Notes: generated from the letters alone by a model not told the origin. Shown: positions 34,338 to 46,630, counted from the stretch's first letter. The stretch is 64,000 nucleotides of DNA from Heracleum sosnowskyi (GCA_030848705.1 CM061238.1:31712655-31776654); one strand, 5' to 3'. Made by a program: numbers and translations.

Positions 34338-34592
34338 TTTTATTCATTGTTGTGAACAATTTGGTTGGCGCCTTCTCTTTGGTAAAATTGGCATCTTTAT
34401 ACGCAAAGGCATGCACACACACTCTTAACTAACAATACTTTGTTTTATTTCGGTTGAATTAATTGTTTTCCTTTCAATTTCAAAAGTTTACAACTTTCTA
34501 GTTTATTCTTGTTAATCAAATATTCTCATTGTTGTGAATTCTCAACCTCTATCCCGGTTTAAGGACTCTAATTATCCTAGTTTTTTTTGCAG

Positions 34593-34653
34593 TTCCGAGG
34601 CGAAGTCCCTAACTTTCTGATTAGTTATGCTGTTCTTTCAGCATTTGGCCAGG
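34593..34653 (+). pseudogene. Exon-like segment, copy 4 of 4
   Basis: Acceptor TTTTTTTTGCAG and donor AGG|GTCATT bound 61 nt, open throughout as FRGEVPNFLISYAVLSAFGQ. This is the best preserved copy. No protein family was recognised. Confidence 0.35.
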
Positions 34654-34659
34654 GTCATT

Positions 34660-35300
34660 ATTTTCTCTTGTATTGTATGCTCCCACCCTATTATTAGTTT
34701 TAATTTCATTAGGGTGCTTTTAGATTAATTGTGCAAGGTACTCTATTCCGATTTTAAAAAGAAGCATCTACATTTCTAATCTAGACATTAGGAGGTGGGC
34801 GGAACATGACAATCTAACAAGGGGTGATATATATATAATTTATAGGATTTTGGATGAAATTTATGTCATATTAGATATGCATTTTCGGCTTATGTTTCAT
34901 ATTTAGTATAAATTTGGAGTACACTAAATTAACACCCATAGTAATTGAAACTTTCTGGGATGGGGGGAAGGGTTGTAAGGATGATACCCTTACTAGTACT
35001 ACAGTCATATGGTTGTTAAGGGTATTGTAGCCTTTTCAGAGTTAGTTACTAGTGTCAGTCTACAAATAGTTGATGTATTGGTTTTGTTTAATCATGATTT
35101 GAATTTTATAAAAATCAAATACATTTTAATCCTCTCTCTCTCTAGAGTTTTATCTTTCTTTACAAATTTCTAGTTGAAACATGTTCTCTCTCTACATTTT
35201 TCTAGTTGAAGCATGTTCTCTCTCTCTATTTCTGATGTATATCTATGTTCATGTTCTTACTTACTAATGATTTGGCTCACGGTTGTCTTGTGTGTTGCAG
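34660..35300 (+). other. Intron-like sequence, 3' part of duplicated region
   Basis: Continues the unit landmarks (TTTTAGATTAATTGTGCAAG matching 30,600), then CT-rich stretches near 35,130-35,230 and a pyrimidine tract ending GTGTGTTGCAG at 35,300, a good splice acceptor. Confidence 0.45.
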
Positions 35301-35354
35301 GCTAATGAAAATAATAATATATGTGAAATCATGAGTGAGCTGGAGCAATCCTGA
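35301..35354 (+). pseudogene. Possible terminal exon after acceptor, 17 codons
   Basis: After GTGTTGCAG the frame reads ANENNNICEIMSELEQS then TGA. It may be the last exon of whatever gene supplied the duplicated exon-like segments upstream. There is no homology I recognise; the case rests on the splice acceptor and open frame only. Confidence 0.25.
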
Positions 35355-35654
35355 TGATGTACATATGAATACTCTTGACCATGTGGAAAGTCCAGTCTGC
35401 TATACGTTTGGGATCCGCCATGTAGCAGGTACTTTGGTCGTTTAAGTCTAAATAATTTTATATAAATAGATATGTAGTCATTTAAAGTCTACAATATTTT
35501 GAGAAAAGTTTTAAGTTTATCATGTGGTGTTAGGTAGACATTTATATTTATATGATACAACGAAGGATCAACAACCTAAGTTTTAAAAGTAATGTGTAAA
35601 AAGTGTTCACATATTTTATGACTAGCTACTTATATACAACCAACCAACCAAACA

Positions 35655-35790
35655 TATCTGGTATATGCCGCTTATCGCAGTGTTTGGGGAGGGTAATATC
35701 ATAATATCTACGCAACCTTGCCCAGTTACCTTCATTCCGAAGAATGAAGAGGCTGTTTCCAGAAAGAATCCTGACTTGCGTGTGAATGAG
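35655..35790 (-). mobile_element. Au-like SINE, 3' part
   Basis: On the minus strand TTCTGGAAACAGCCTCTTC, GGGCAAGGTTGCGTAGATA and CCCTCCCCAAACACTGC appear in the order of the plant Au SINE body, ending near an AT-rich tail. The tRNA-related A box is not clear, so the 5' part is degenerate. Confidence 0.65.
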
Positions 35791-35799
35791 TGCGAGATA

Positions 35800-36396
35800 T
35801 AAAAAGTGACAAATTAAAAAAAATACACATGAAAGAACAAGTAGCAATAATAAACTAACATCAAATTAATCACATAATTTAAAAAATGGTCTAGATATAA
35901 ATATCTTTGCCCATGGTATTTCTTCACATAGGACTTACCTCATCTAGCTCGGGGTATTTTTTTAATACACATGGGACTTACCTCGTCGAGCCCATGGCAT
36001 TTTTTAATACATTTGCTTCACCGACACTTGAAAAGATTATGTAACTGTTTCAGAAAATTTTTAGAAGAGTCATGGTGATAACTCTCTTTTGGTAACCGCA
36101 AAATAATGAAAATAAAGACGCTCGTATTCTTCTCTTTGTAAACATAGTGCTCTTATACAATCCGGTAAGCATGAGCCAATTTCGAAGAATTGGTTGAATG
36201 CACCAGAGGCCCATTTCCCTGATTAGTAATAATAGCAAGAGCAGGCCTTTTTTGGCCACAGTTCCCGAGACCTTACAACATTCTCCAATTGCCTCTTCAC
36301 CGGTATTGATTTTCCCGACAAAATCTCTCCTGGATTGTCATTTTTCTTCAAATTCGACCCAAATTACTCAATTTATTTGGTTGCTCATTGAACCTT

Positions 36397-36399
<3 letters not shown>
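35800..36399. other. Spacer, nothing recognised
   Basis: Two copies of a (GGT/CAT)ATTTTT...CACATRGGACTTACCTC segment lie at about 35,915-35,945 and 35,960-36,005, a small tandem duplication. The minus ORF at 36,050-36,259 has no supporting domain. Confidence 0.4.

Positions 36400-36435
<36 letters not shown>
36400..36435. repeat. (TA)n microsatellite
   Basis: Pure TA run directly left of an inverted-repeat element. Confidence 0.9.
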
Positions 36436-36438
<3 letters not shown>

Positions 36439-36439
36439 C

Positions 36440-38325
36440 TTGGTTCAATAAGGAACTTTGCCTATTTTGTGACTAAGTAACTTTCATTTTCTGTTGTTGG
36501 ATAAAAAATGTTCAAGATCTTGTCCCACCATAACTAAACACGGAGTCGCACCTCCCGTTAAAACCTGTTGTTTACTGAAAAACGATTTACAAATCACATA
36601 AAAAAAACCACAACACACAAAAAAGAAGTTTATAGAACCCAAATAATAAGTTACAGAACAAGAATTACAAAATAAAATATAATAACTTTTACATGATACT
36701 TTTTATTTTCTTTACATAACACTATAATATAAAAATAAAGTATGTTAAAACTAGCTCAGAATAATTACATAAAACGAACATTTATTAAAATATTTATCTT
36801 TTATATTTTGTAACTTTGATTTATCTTTTTAATTCATATCGTGGTTTTTCAAAATAAATTTTGGTCTGCAGCTTTTACATTTTGTGTCTTAATAAATATT
36901 TTGAGTGTTTTATAATATTAATTTTTCAGCAAAATAAATATTCTTGTCCTGTATCTTTTTTGTATTATGTATTTTTGCCTTTTTGATGTTATGCATTTTT
37001 ATCTATTATGTACTTTCTATTTTATATTTTGTGTTTTCTCAATTTTGGTTTAGTGTATTTTTCTGAGCTCAATAATACTTTGTGCAATTTCTTATTGTAT
37101 TTAAATGTGTAGTGTATTTCTTGTTGTGTATTTTCTTGATGGTATGCTTTAAGTTTTTTTATTTGTTTAATTTGACTTGTAATGTAGAAACACAAAAAAG
37201 ACACATCCGTTTCATTTCAGTAAATGACTTTTAAAATAAGCATGCATTTTTGTTTGTTTCTTTATGTTTATTTGTTATTCATACTAAAATAAAAACAAAC
37301 ATATTAAAATACTGAACACAAATAATAATATTACTCTCAAGTTCAAATAAATATATTGAAATACAGAACATAGAAAATATTAATCAGTAAAAACAATTCA
37401 TGTAAAAAATACTGAAAAAAAGTAATTTTATTTTTAAATAAAAATAACATATTAAAATATAAAACACAAAAAATAATATTATTCTTGAACTTAAGAAAAT
37501 ATAAAAAAAATACAGAATACAAATAATAATACTACTTTGAAATTCAAAATACTTTGTTGAAATACAAAATATAACAACATATTAAAATAAAGAATGAGAA
37601 GAATGATATTGTTCTTAAAATAAAGTAAATATATTAAAATACAGAACACAAATAGTAATATTACTTTCAAATTCAAAGAAATATATTAAATATACATAAC
37701 ATAGAAAAAAATTACAGAACAAAAAAGAAAAATAATAAATAAATAATAACTTATTAAAATACAGAACACAAAGAATAATAATATTCTTGAAAAGAAAATA
37801 TATTAAAAAATACAGAATACAAATAATAATACTATTTTGAAATTCAAAATATTATGTTGAAATTCAAAATATAATGACATATTAAAATACAATACACGAA
37901 TAATAATATAAAAAATACGGAACACAAAAACTAATATTAAAAATTATTTATAAAAAGTACAAAATACAACAAGCAATTAGATTTTTCAAAAAGAAAAAGA
38001 TAGCATACTAAAATACAGCAGTTATTTAATTTTTAAAATAAAAATGCAATTATAAAAATTAATACAAAAAGGTACAAAATACAACATGTACTTAGATTTA
38101 TTTTTAAAGAAAAAGATAGCATACTAAAATATAGAACCCGATTGTAAAGAAATATTACTTCACGTGCGGTATACATTGTATGGGTATTTGTATATAATGT
38201 AGGTGTATGTGAAAACTATAAACTGTAAACGCCGTTAGGTGATTGTTAAGGTGTTTATTGCACGTGAACTAATTATAACAAGTTACTTAGTTACTAAACT
38301 AGATGGGTTACTCACTGAAACCAAC
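36440..38325. mobile_element. Inverted-repeat (foldback/MULE-like) element 1
   Basis: The left end, TTGGTTCAATAAGGAACTTT through GACTAAGTAACTTT (36,440-36,484), matches the reverse complement of the right end (GGTTTCAGTGAGTAACCC ... ACTAAGTAACTTG, 38,280-38,325) imperfectly. The interior is T-rich then A-rich, made of diverged AAATACAGAACACAAA units (reversed in the left part). No transposase and no clear target duplication. Confidence 0.5.
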
Positions 38326-38508
38326 CCCTGAAACCAACCCCTACTACACTGATTAATTGTCCTTGGGTCAAATCTGGATAATTAATATTTATTCCATCAT
38401 TTTTTATTCTTAAGGATTGCCTAACCTTTTCTGCAAAGAGATGAGGTAAACCGTCTATAAATTTAGACTTCCAATGGATTGAATCTGGATTTGTAAGTAT
38501 ATAAAGAA

Positions 38509-39625
38509 GGGTTCAATGAGGAACTCTTTTTATTGAGTTATTGAGTAACCGAGGAACTCAACTACATGGTGGACACATGTACATAACGTTTGTACATAAC
38601 GTTCGTCATGAAACTAATTTTAACCATCTTATAAACTTACCCTAGTACACAGGTGTTCTATCATAGTCGTGCTATACTTCTTTTTTGCATTTATAAATAA
38701 TCACATTATAAATATAAGATAATATTAATTAAATCATATTATATTTTTGAAAAGCATTATTATTTTACAGAACATAAAATTGTCTGTAGTGTTACTTTTT
38801 TGAAACAGAAAAAATTTACAGAACCCATTTTTTTTAATACAAAACACTCTTGCTTAATTTCCAAAAAAAAAAATTATAGAACATAGAAACAATATAGTTT
38901 TTATTTTTTACAGAACCCATTATTTATTTATTTTTTTGTTTTACGGAACACTATTATTTCCTGAAAAGAATTATACTAAACACTCTTAATTAATACAGAA
39001 CCCATTTTTGTAAATACAGAACACTCTTAATTAATTATGTTCTGTACATAACAAAATTTAGAATTTCAGTTATTTAGATACAGGTAACAAAATTTATTTA
39101 GAACATACAAAATTACTTTCTTAAATACATAACACAAAATTAATATATTTTAAAACTACAGACCTTAGAATTTTGATTTGATAAAATACAGGACAATAGA
39201 ACTGCAGTTCATTTAAAATACAGAACGTAAGAATTTAATTTATAAAAATACAGAACATAATAAATTGATTAATTAAATACATAATTTAGAAATTCTGCTT
39301 AATAAAATAACAATTATAGAACTTAGCTATTTAGTCTGATAAAATACTGAAAAATAAAATGTATTTGCACATTAAAAAACATAGAAATTTGATTCTCAAT
39401 TTTTTTTTGTTTTGTAATGAGAGGAAGGAGGGTGATGCAGGTGATCAGTACGTGGTGACTGCAAATTAGAAAAATAACGGAGTAGAGACGTTCTGTTGGA
39501 AATAAAATAAGAGAGAGAGAACGTGGGCCTTCTACACAATCTACACCATTAGTTCAATTTCATATCTAAGGCTTATATTTAGTTACTAGGTTACCCAACT
39601 TACTAAGTTCCTCACAGAACTCTCC
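38509..39625. mobile_element. Inverted-repeat (foldback/MULE-like) element 2
   Basis: The left end GGTTCAATGAGGAACTC with GAGTAACCGAGG corresponds to the reverse complement of the right end (AGTTCTGTGAGGAACTTAGT, 39,581-39,625). Ends and internal TACAGAACCCA / TACAGAACACT units relate it to element 1. No coding capacity. Confidence 0.5.
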
Positions 39626-41180
39626 CCTATACATATAAGCTTGATACACATTTTATAAGAACTAATTTATCCGTCACCACTTCAATCTCCTTATTTAAAA
39701 TTCTACCGAGATTCGAACCTTTAGGATAACTTGTAGCTACTTATATACAAAATTATGTAATACTTCTTTTGTGTGAAATGAGGTCGCTCCATTCAACTAG
39801 TCCTTTTGTGTGAAATAATTGTTTCCCACAATTTTTGTGGAACTGTGCATCTATCAAGTTATAAATTGCATTTTTTTTGTTATTATATGCCCTCATCCTT
39901 CCTCCTCATAGTTTGGGTTTTCAAATTATCTTATTACAGATCATTATGCAAAGTTGGTATCCTCAATTCATTCTGAAAAGATGCATCCATGTAACTATGT
40001 TAGCTATGGAGAATTCTTGAAAAGTAGAAAATGAGCAGAAATATTGTGTTCTAAATAAATTTAGGTAGGAGAATTGGCGTAAGAGGGGAGGTGAGGTGGG
40101 GAGTGTTGCCCTGGAAAATTTGCTCTCTTCAATATGTCTTTGGTTACCATCTGCTTTACCCATGTGACAACTGAGGGATGTCAATATGAGTAGTCGATAA
40201 GGATGCAGATGCCTCGATTAGGGGTGCCCACAAATGCTCCATCATGTATTTATGTAATATCAGATATTAAATTGACCTTCAAATTATTAATTAATGAGTG
40301 GTGGTATATATAAGAAATTGATCATAAATTTAGAAGAATTTATAGTAACATGTGTTATCATGCACTTGGCGTGATGCATAGATTGAATTCCTTGTGGTCT
40401 AATCCTTGACGTCCATGATGCATCCGGGCTCTGATTCGGGCTGCCCTAATTGGAAAAGAGTGACTTTTTTTTTGTGATTAGGCAAAATTAGGAACCACTT
40501 TGAGCCATTTTAAGACACCTGTTGCTGACCCTTTTTTTTCTTTTTTTCTTCGCTCTATATAAAGAACTTCCTTTTCTAGTCTTGACCCCCTAAATCCAAA
40601 GTTGAACAGGTCTGTAGTTTTCATTTATGAGGTTTGAGTCAGGTATGTAATTACATTTGTAATTACAGTTCAATACTTTTTCAAATTAGTGGCATTCTTT
40701 TAGAAGATAACTTGGAAAGTGAAGATTAAATGACAATAGTGAGCTTTTTATTAGTAGTCTTGTTTGTACTGATAAAACTATCATTTGAGTTTAAGCAACA
40801 TGGTTGAGTTGCTTTCCAAAAAGAAAAAAAAAAAAGAGACTCGGTTTCTCCTGACCGTACGTTTGGTTTGTTGCTCTAATAGATTGACTTATCAAATTGT
40901 TTCTGTAGACTTGAACAGCAAGTTGCTGTGTAATACTTGGCTGCGTTTCAATTCGATTGTTGATAAAATGGAAATGAAAAATGAGAATGACTAAAAATGT
41001 CACAGAAGACGAGGGGAATGATTGAAATTCATGCTCAAGATGCTATGTACTGGTATGCAATGCATCAATCTATGGTAAACCTGAGACTAGTATAGAATTC
41101 AACCGACGTCTTGGCATGGTGGTCAGCAATGTTGGTTGATCAAAATGTTCTGAAATTATCTTTTAACGCATGATTATGAT
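39626..41180. other. Intergenic DNA with a dispersed repeat copy
   Basis: Mostly unique AT-rich sequence. 40,125-40,243 (TCTTCAATATGTCTTTGGTT to CCACAAATGCTCCATCATGT) recurs at 46,115-46,227 in the same orientation with a 20-bp deletion. A poly-A stretch lies at 40,825-40,838. No supported gene. Confidence 0.5.
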
Positions 41181-41189
41181 TGGCAATCA

Positions 41190-41300
41190 AGAACAGGTTG
41201 ATGATAAACTTTGGCTTACTGGTTACAAGCGAATCCCTTTTGTCCTCTTTGTGAATCTGAAAATGAATCCATATTGCACCTTTTGAAACAGTTACTTGCA
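41190..41300 (+). pseudogene. LINE zf-RVT fragment
   Basis: One frame near 41,225-41,290 reads LQANPFCPLCESENESILHL, the C-x2-C ... H pattern of the zinc-binding domain (zf-RVT) at the end of plant LINE reverse transcriptases. Only this short piece survives. Confidence 0.45.
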
Positions 41301-41631
41301 GAAAATCATAATGCACGCTAGTCCGGATGTGCTCCCGTCAAAGTGGGAAGATTTGATTCAGTTTTGTACTACCTTGCCTGCTAGCAGCGCGGTTACAAAA
41401 CTTTTTTTGACAACATTCGGTTGCGACAACACTAGTAAGTTTTTATTTTTTATTTTGATAATTAACATTATTAAAATTTACAGAAAAAGAAATTCAGCTT
41501 TGTATAAAATGTAAGATTAAGTTGCAAACAAAATCCAAATTATCAGAAATTAAAACCGGGTTGACCAGGACCCATTTCTTCATTTCTTTCTCCTCCTCCC
41601 TCTCAACCCCATTTCATTTCCACCTCTTTAT

Positions 41632-41681
41632 TATGTATGTGCGTGTATATTGTATACTTACAATATACACGCACATACATA
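41632..41681. other. Perfect 23-bp inverted repeat (hairpin)
   Basis: Arms 41,632-41,654 and 41,659-41,681 are exact reverse complements (core TGTGCGTGTATATTGTA) with a 4-nt loop TACT. It lies 34 bp upstream of the PPR ATG. Confidence 0.95.
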
Positions 41682-41714
41682 CATGAATCTTCATGTCTCT
41701 ACAATATTATACTA

Positions 41715-43721
41715 ATGGCAAGAAACCCATCAATTTTCACAATTTTTTTTCTTCGGCGACCCCATAAAAACCCCACCATTAATTTCAGATAATTCACAAT
41801 TATTACTAAAGATCACTTCAATTCAAGCATTGACAAGCAAGAGAGCTTGACCCAAGTTGTTAAAGATGTTTCCAAGTATCTTCAAAGCCGACCCAGATAG
41901 GAAAACATCCTTGTTTCTGATTTCTCAGGTATCGATTTTTCGGATAGTACTTTATTGTATGAATTTGTGAAAAAAGAGAGTAATTTTATGTTAAAGGTTC
42001 GACTGTTTTTTTTCTGGGTTTGTGTTAAATTTTGGTTAATTAGTGATAATGGATTGCTTGGGTTGTTATTTGATTGTCTTGTTGGGAGTAAGGTGGCGAA
42101 TGTTGCGTTGCGGTTTCTTGAATTTACGAAATTTGATCCCAGGTCGGGTTCGTTAGAGGTCTTTGCTTGTTGTTTGTTTGAGAATGGGTTGGTTGGGGAT
42201 GGTGTTGGGGTCTTTGAGGAGTTGGTTGAGAGCGGGAGTGATCCGGAGGAGACGTGGAATTTGTGGTTGAATGGTGCGGTGAGAGTTGGGAGCAGTGATG
42301 TTGCTTGGAAATTGTATGGGGATATGTTGAGGTGTGGTGTTGAGCCGGATGTGGAGAAGGTTACGTGTTTGATTTTGGCTCTTTGTAAGGAAGATAAGCT
42401 TTCGGAAGGGTATGATCTTTTTAGGCAGTGTTTGGAAGACGGGAATGTGCCGAGGAATGTGGCTTTTGTAAAGTTAATATCGGGGTTTTATGAGCAAAGG
42501 GAATATTATGGAGTATCGGCACTGTTACACGCTATGATTGTTAATGGTCGTCTTCCGGGTATAGACATCTATCATGAATTTATTCACTGGTTGTGCCGGA
42601 ACAATAAAGCAAAAGTAGGATATAGGATTTTTAACGATCTCAAGGAGAGAGGGTACGCTCCAAATATTTTTATGTATGCAACAATGATTTACTGTCTTTG
42701 TAAAATAAAACAAGTTGAAGATGCTAGGAATTTATTTTGTGAGATGATTGAGAAGGGGATGAAGCCGAGGGAAAACACATATGGTGATCTCATTGGTGGG
42801 CTTTTTCAAGTTGGTGATGTGGATGGGGCTCAGGAGACTTACAAGGAAATGCTTGAAAAAGGATATAAGGAGACTGTTATGAGTTAGAATGCTATGATTA
42901 CTGGGTTATGTTTGAATGGAAAGATCGAGTTAGCTTGGGATCTGTTTGAACAAATGTATCAGAAAGGTATCGACCGTGGCTTGGTAGGCAAGACTTGCAG
43001 GGAAGATATATACATCTATCAGGAAATAATCCATTGGCTATGCAAGACAAACAACGGGAAGGAAGGCTTCAGAATTTTTATTGATCTCAAGAATAGAGGG
43101 CATGTTCCTAATAATGTCATGTATACAACAATGATTCATGGTCTTTGTAAAATAAAATGGCTCACAGATGCTAGGAAGTTATTACGAGAGATGATTGAGA
43201 AGGGAATGAAGCCGTGTGAGCAGACATATACTGTTCTTATCAGTGGACTTTTTCAGGCTGGCGATGTTGATGGTGCTCAAGAACTTCACAAGGAATTGCT
43301 TGATAAAGGCTACAAATACACCACTATGAGTTACAATCATATGATAATTGGATTATGTATGAATGGAAATATAGAGGAAGCTTGTGATCTATTTAAGCTA
43401 ATGCTTACTGATTGTGGCTTCGTAGAGAACACATGCAATTTTATAATTAAGAGATTCTGTAAGGTAAACTAGTTGAAGCCTGAAGGTATGAAGTTCTTGT
43501 ATAATCTTCTAGACGGGGGCTTCCAACCACCTCCTGCATCCTATTCTCGGCTAATAGAGAAGCTTTGTGAAGCGGGAGAACTGCAGGAAGCAAAAGGTTT
43601 ATGGGAAGATATGCAAGATAAGGGTGTGTTGCTATCAGCATGTACCCAAAATTCCATCATAAAAGGACTGAGCGGGGTAGAAAACTTTGAAGATGCTAAT
43701 TTAACGTCTTCTCCAGAGTGA
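41715..43721 (+). pseudogene. Pentatricopeptide repeat (PPR, P-class) protein, broken by nonsense codons
   Basis: PPR proteins bind organellar RNA through tandem 35-residue helical pairs. The ATG at 41,715 begins MARNPSIFTIFFLRRPHKNP, Arg-rich and organelle-targeting-like. At least ten PPR units follow, for example VEPDVEKVTCLILALCKEDK, APNIFMYATMIYCLCKIKQV and VPNNVMYTTMIHGLCKIKWL. A segment near 42,550-42,860 is repeated at 43,010-43,340, an internal duplication. One frame runs the full 2 kb without an indel, but stops occur at 41,790 (TAA), 41,898, 42,885 and 43,470 (all TAG) before the last at 43,719. The first two could lie in an intron (TTTCAG and CAG|GTATCG nearby); the other two interrupt PPR helices. 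The family is usually intronless, so this is most likely a recent pseudogene. Confidence 0.85.
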
Positions 43722-45242
43722 GAGTCTTATGATGTTTTGGTTCTTTTAAATTACGTGATTAAGTTGTGAACTGGGTTAATCGATTTCCAATCCTCCGGTT
43801 AACAAACTTTTTGCATAATGTAATTTGCCTTGCACAAGATTTGTATAAACAATATCCTTGGAAGAAGCTGTAGTTGCAGCATTAGATACTCTGGCTTTCT
43901 TGTGTTATTGCAAAATGACCTAGTGATGACGGAAGTTTTGTAGACGTCCAATTATAAGCAATTCGCTCAGCTATTTTGATTACACTTTACTGTTGTGTTA
44001 CTTAAAGACCCGGATGTATACCATATGCAAATATCTTTTGCTGGTATATGCCTTCCTACTAATTCCATTTAATATTAATTATAAATTATAGTTCCAATAT
44101 GTCTTTCTCTCCGACAAGTCTCTTGTTATTTATTACATGTCTGCTTATTATGATTTCCTGATGACTGATCTCTTGATCGCCGTTTATGTTTAATCTTATG
44201 CATGTTAGTAAGTTGTGGCAATTGTTAATCCGCATTGTTTTGTTTTGTATTTTTTTATGTGTGTGGTTTTCAGAGCTCACCCTTAGTTTACTTTGCCTTA
44301 TTATTACAATTATTATCTGTTTTTTTTTCTTTTATATTGATGAACTACGAAATATATGTGCTTAAAAGGTGAATCAAGAAGGAATTGGAAAACAGGTATA
44401 CAATCTGGAGTTGTGTGCATTTAATGTGCAGTACCAGAAATAGTCTCAAATTCTTTACCTGTCAACTAGCAAGTTACGGAACTCTGCCACTGTCTCGCAT
44501 CTTGTAATGTGTAGTAGACTTGTAAATTTTGTAACTTCTAAAGCTGGAAGAGCATGGAAGAATTAATTTATATCTTGAAAGCTCTGCTTTACTGTAATAA
44601 CTGTGAGTCTGTAACTGGATAAGGCTTACTGTATACTTCATTTATGCAAGCTTTTGTTTTAACTATCAGTCTATCTGTGCAAAAATATCTTCCTGTATCA
44701 CTGTCTTCTCAGGCTACATTGTCTATGACACTGAGAACCTGATTAGGCGTTTTATATATTTTGATCAGTGCATATGGGCCACTGTCACTCTCTATCTGGA
44801 TATTATTAACCTGTTCCTCTCCATTCTCCGGATGCTGAGACAGGAGATAACAAGATACCCTTTGCATATGGGGATGTCTAAATTTATTGGAAACAAATCC
44901 CTGAACTCTTTTCATCTGAGTCTCACCTTCTTAAGTACACATCCGTTTCTTCCCTTTTATGCTTGTGAAACTTGTTAAATATACTTGTTTATATTAAAGA
45001 TGTCTTCTATTAAATTCGAGCTGTAGTTCTAGCTTTTGATGCCATTCTCTGTTTGTTATAAATACCTATTTCCTTGTTTGTGTTTTTTTTTGTTTGCTTT
45101 AAGTAACATCAAAACATTGAAATTCAGTTGAAGAAGATACGATTCATATAGAGAAAAAAATAGCATACTATCATATGTTTTACAAAAATGTTTATCTGAA
45201 AGTCTGTGTTATGTTTATGTGTTGAATTGTCTAGTTTTGCAG
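43722..45242. other. Downstream intergenic or 3' UTR sequence
   Basis: No supported coding sequence. T-rich, transcript-like stretches alternate with short non-coding ORFs on the minus strand. Confidence 0.4.
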
Positions 45243-45319
45243 CATTTTCTGCCGTTATGGTTGAAGAGACTACTGAAACTATGATGGCCATGACGTCGAC
45301 TGATGAACTGCAGAATCAG
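45243..45319 (+). other. Orphan exon candidate (77 nt)
   Basis: TAGTTTTGCAG precedes and GTATGATG follows an open segment reading AFSAVMVEETTETMMAMTST in one frame. Splice signals are good, but no partner exon was found. Confidence 0.3.
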
Positions 45320-45682
45320 GTATGATGAAATGCTGTTTTAGTGATTTGATATAACTTTGTTAAATATATATATATCATGCGGTTGAAAGGAAACAGCAGG
45401 AAATTTTGTTAGGACCGTTACGGACTTGCAGGTCATTAGTTTTTTGTCTAATGTCTAAACTTGGGAACTGAAAGCAAGAGCAGTTTATGCTATATCTCCT
45501 CTATAACCAACTGTAATCTGTATTATTCTGGTGGTACTGCATCAACAGAGTGTTAAGTATAGGTTTTTCAGTGTCTGTTAATAGAAGATATTATAGGTAC
45601 TAGTTTCTGTCCAGCTTTTTGTTCTGGGATTTGTTTGCTTTGCTGTTTGTGTTCGTTTTATCTTTAAATAGTGGCAACCTTT

Positions 45683-46116
45683 GAGCATCTCCAAGAGACT
45701 CTTTATTTTAAGTCTCAAGTCAAAAATTGAGGAGAGAATAAAAATATTTTCCAAGAGACTCTTAGAGCAACTCCAACCAGCTCTTAAGTTTTTCTCTACA
45801 AATAATATAATTAAATTGCCTCTTACCTATTAATATAAGAGAGAAAAATTCACCTTCTCTCCAACAATTCCTTTTAAATTCACCCTATATCTATATTTTA
45901 TTATCTCATTGATTGAAAAAGCTACATGAAAAATTGAAGTACATGGACATGTTTTATTTGTTAATATAAATTGATTGCGGAAAGGTTAAGAGCTCCTGAG
46001 GGACGATATAAAGCTCTTAAAGTTTTGAAGAAAAGTTAAGAGTTTGTTGTAGACAAATTTTGTGACAAGATCCTCGAATTATAACTTAAGATCCTCAAAT
46101 TGAAAGTTAAGTTGCT
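45683..46116. mobile_element. MITE-like segment with GAGCA(T/A)CTCCAA ends
   Basis: TGAGCATCTCCAAGAGACTC (45,682), a second TAGAGCAACTCCAACCAG (45,763) and a terminal TTAAGTTGCTCT (about 46,105-46,116) resemble PIF/Harbinger or hAT MITE ends. One MITE may be inserted beside another. No clean target duplication. Confidence 0.4.
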
Positions 46117-46227
46117 CTCTCTTCAATACGTCTTCGGTTACCATCTGCTTTACCCATGTGAGTAGTCGATAAGATAAGAATGCAGATGCCTCAGTTAGGG
46201 GTGCCCACAAATGCTCCATCATGTGAT
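46115..46227 (+). repeat. Dispersed repeat, second copy
   Basis: About 85% identical to 40,125-40,243, same orientation, including GTTACCATCTGCTTTACCCA and AATGCTCCATCATGT. The pair brackets the PPR locus. Confidence 0.75.
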
Positions 46228-46630
46228 TAGTTGCATCACAACCTCTGTTTTACGAATAGCAATATTTGCATGTTAGACAGTTTATTTGAGCTCAATGATT
46301 TAGTTGAATAATTACATTCGTTTGAGAAGTGCAAAAAATATTAATTTTATTAAAATATTTTCTTGTATCATTAACACTACAGCGAATTTCCCCGTGCGGT
46401 GCAAGAATCCTAAATAGACAATATTTTAAGAACAGTAGATTAGATAATAATCAGATAGAGATTGAGAGGGAAATAGAGATAGCTTGAAGAAGAATACATG
46501 TTTTCTAGAGAAATACCCCTTGCTAGTTTAATAAGCATTACTATTAGCTGTTACCAGATGGTTTATAATCCCCTTTTCCATAAACCTGCCAGTACCAAAT
46601 GTAAACTGTAAAACAATTTTAAATTCAACA

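Noticed and set aside
36050..36259. Minus ORF with a GLWCIQP motif resembling receptor-kinase tails
   Set aside because: Only six residues match and no kinase sequence surrounds them.
40785..41003. Opposing 69-70-codon ORFs across a poly-A tract
   Set aside because: Low-complexity driven, no domain, no splice or codon support.
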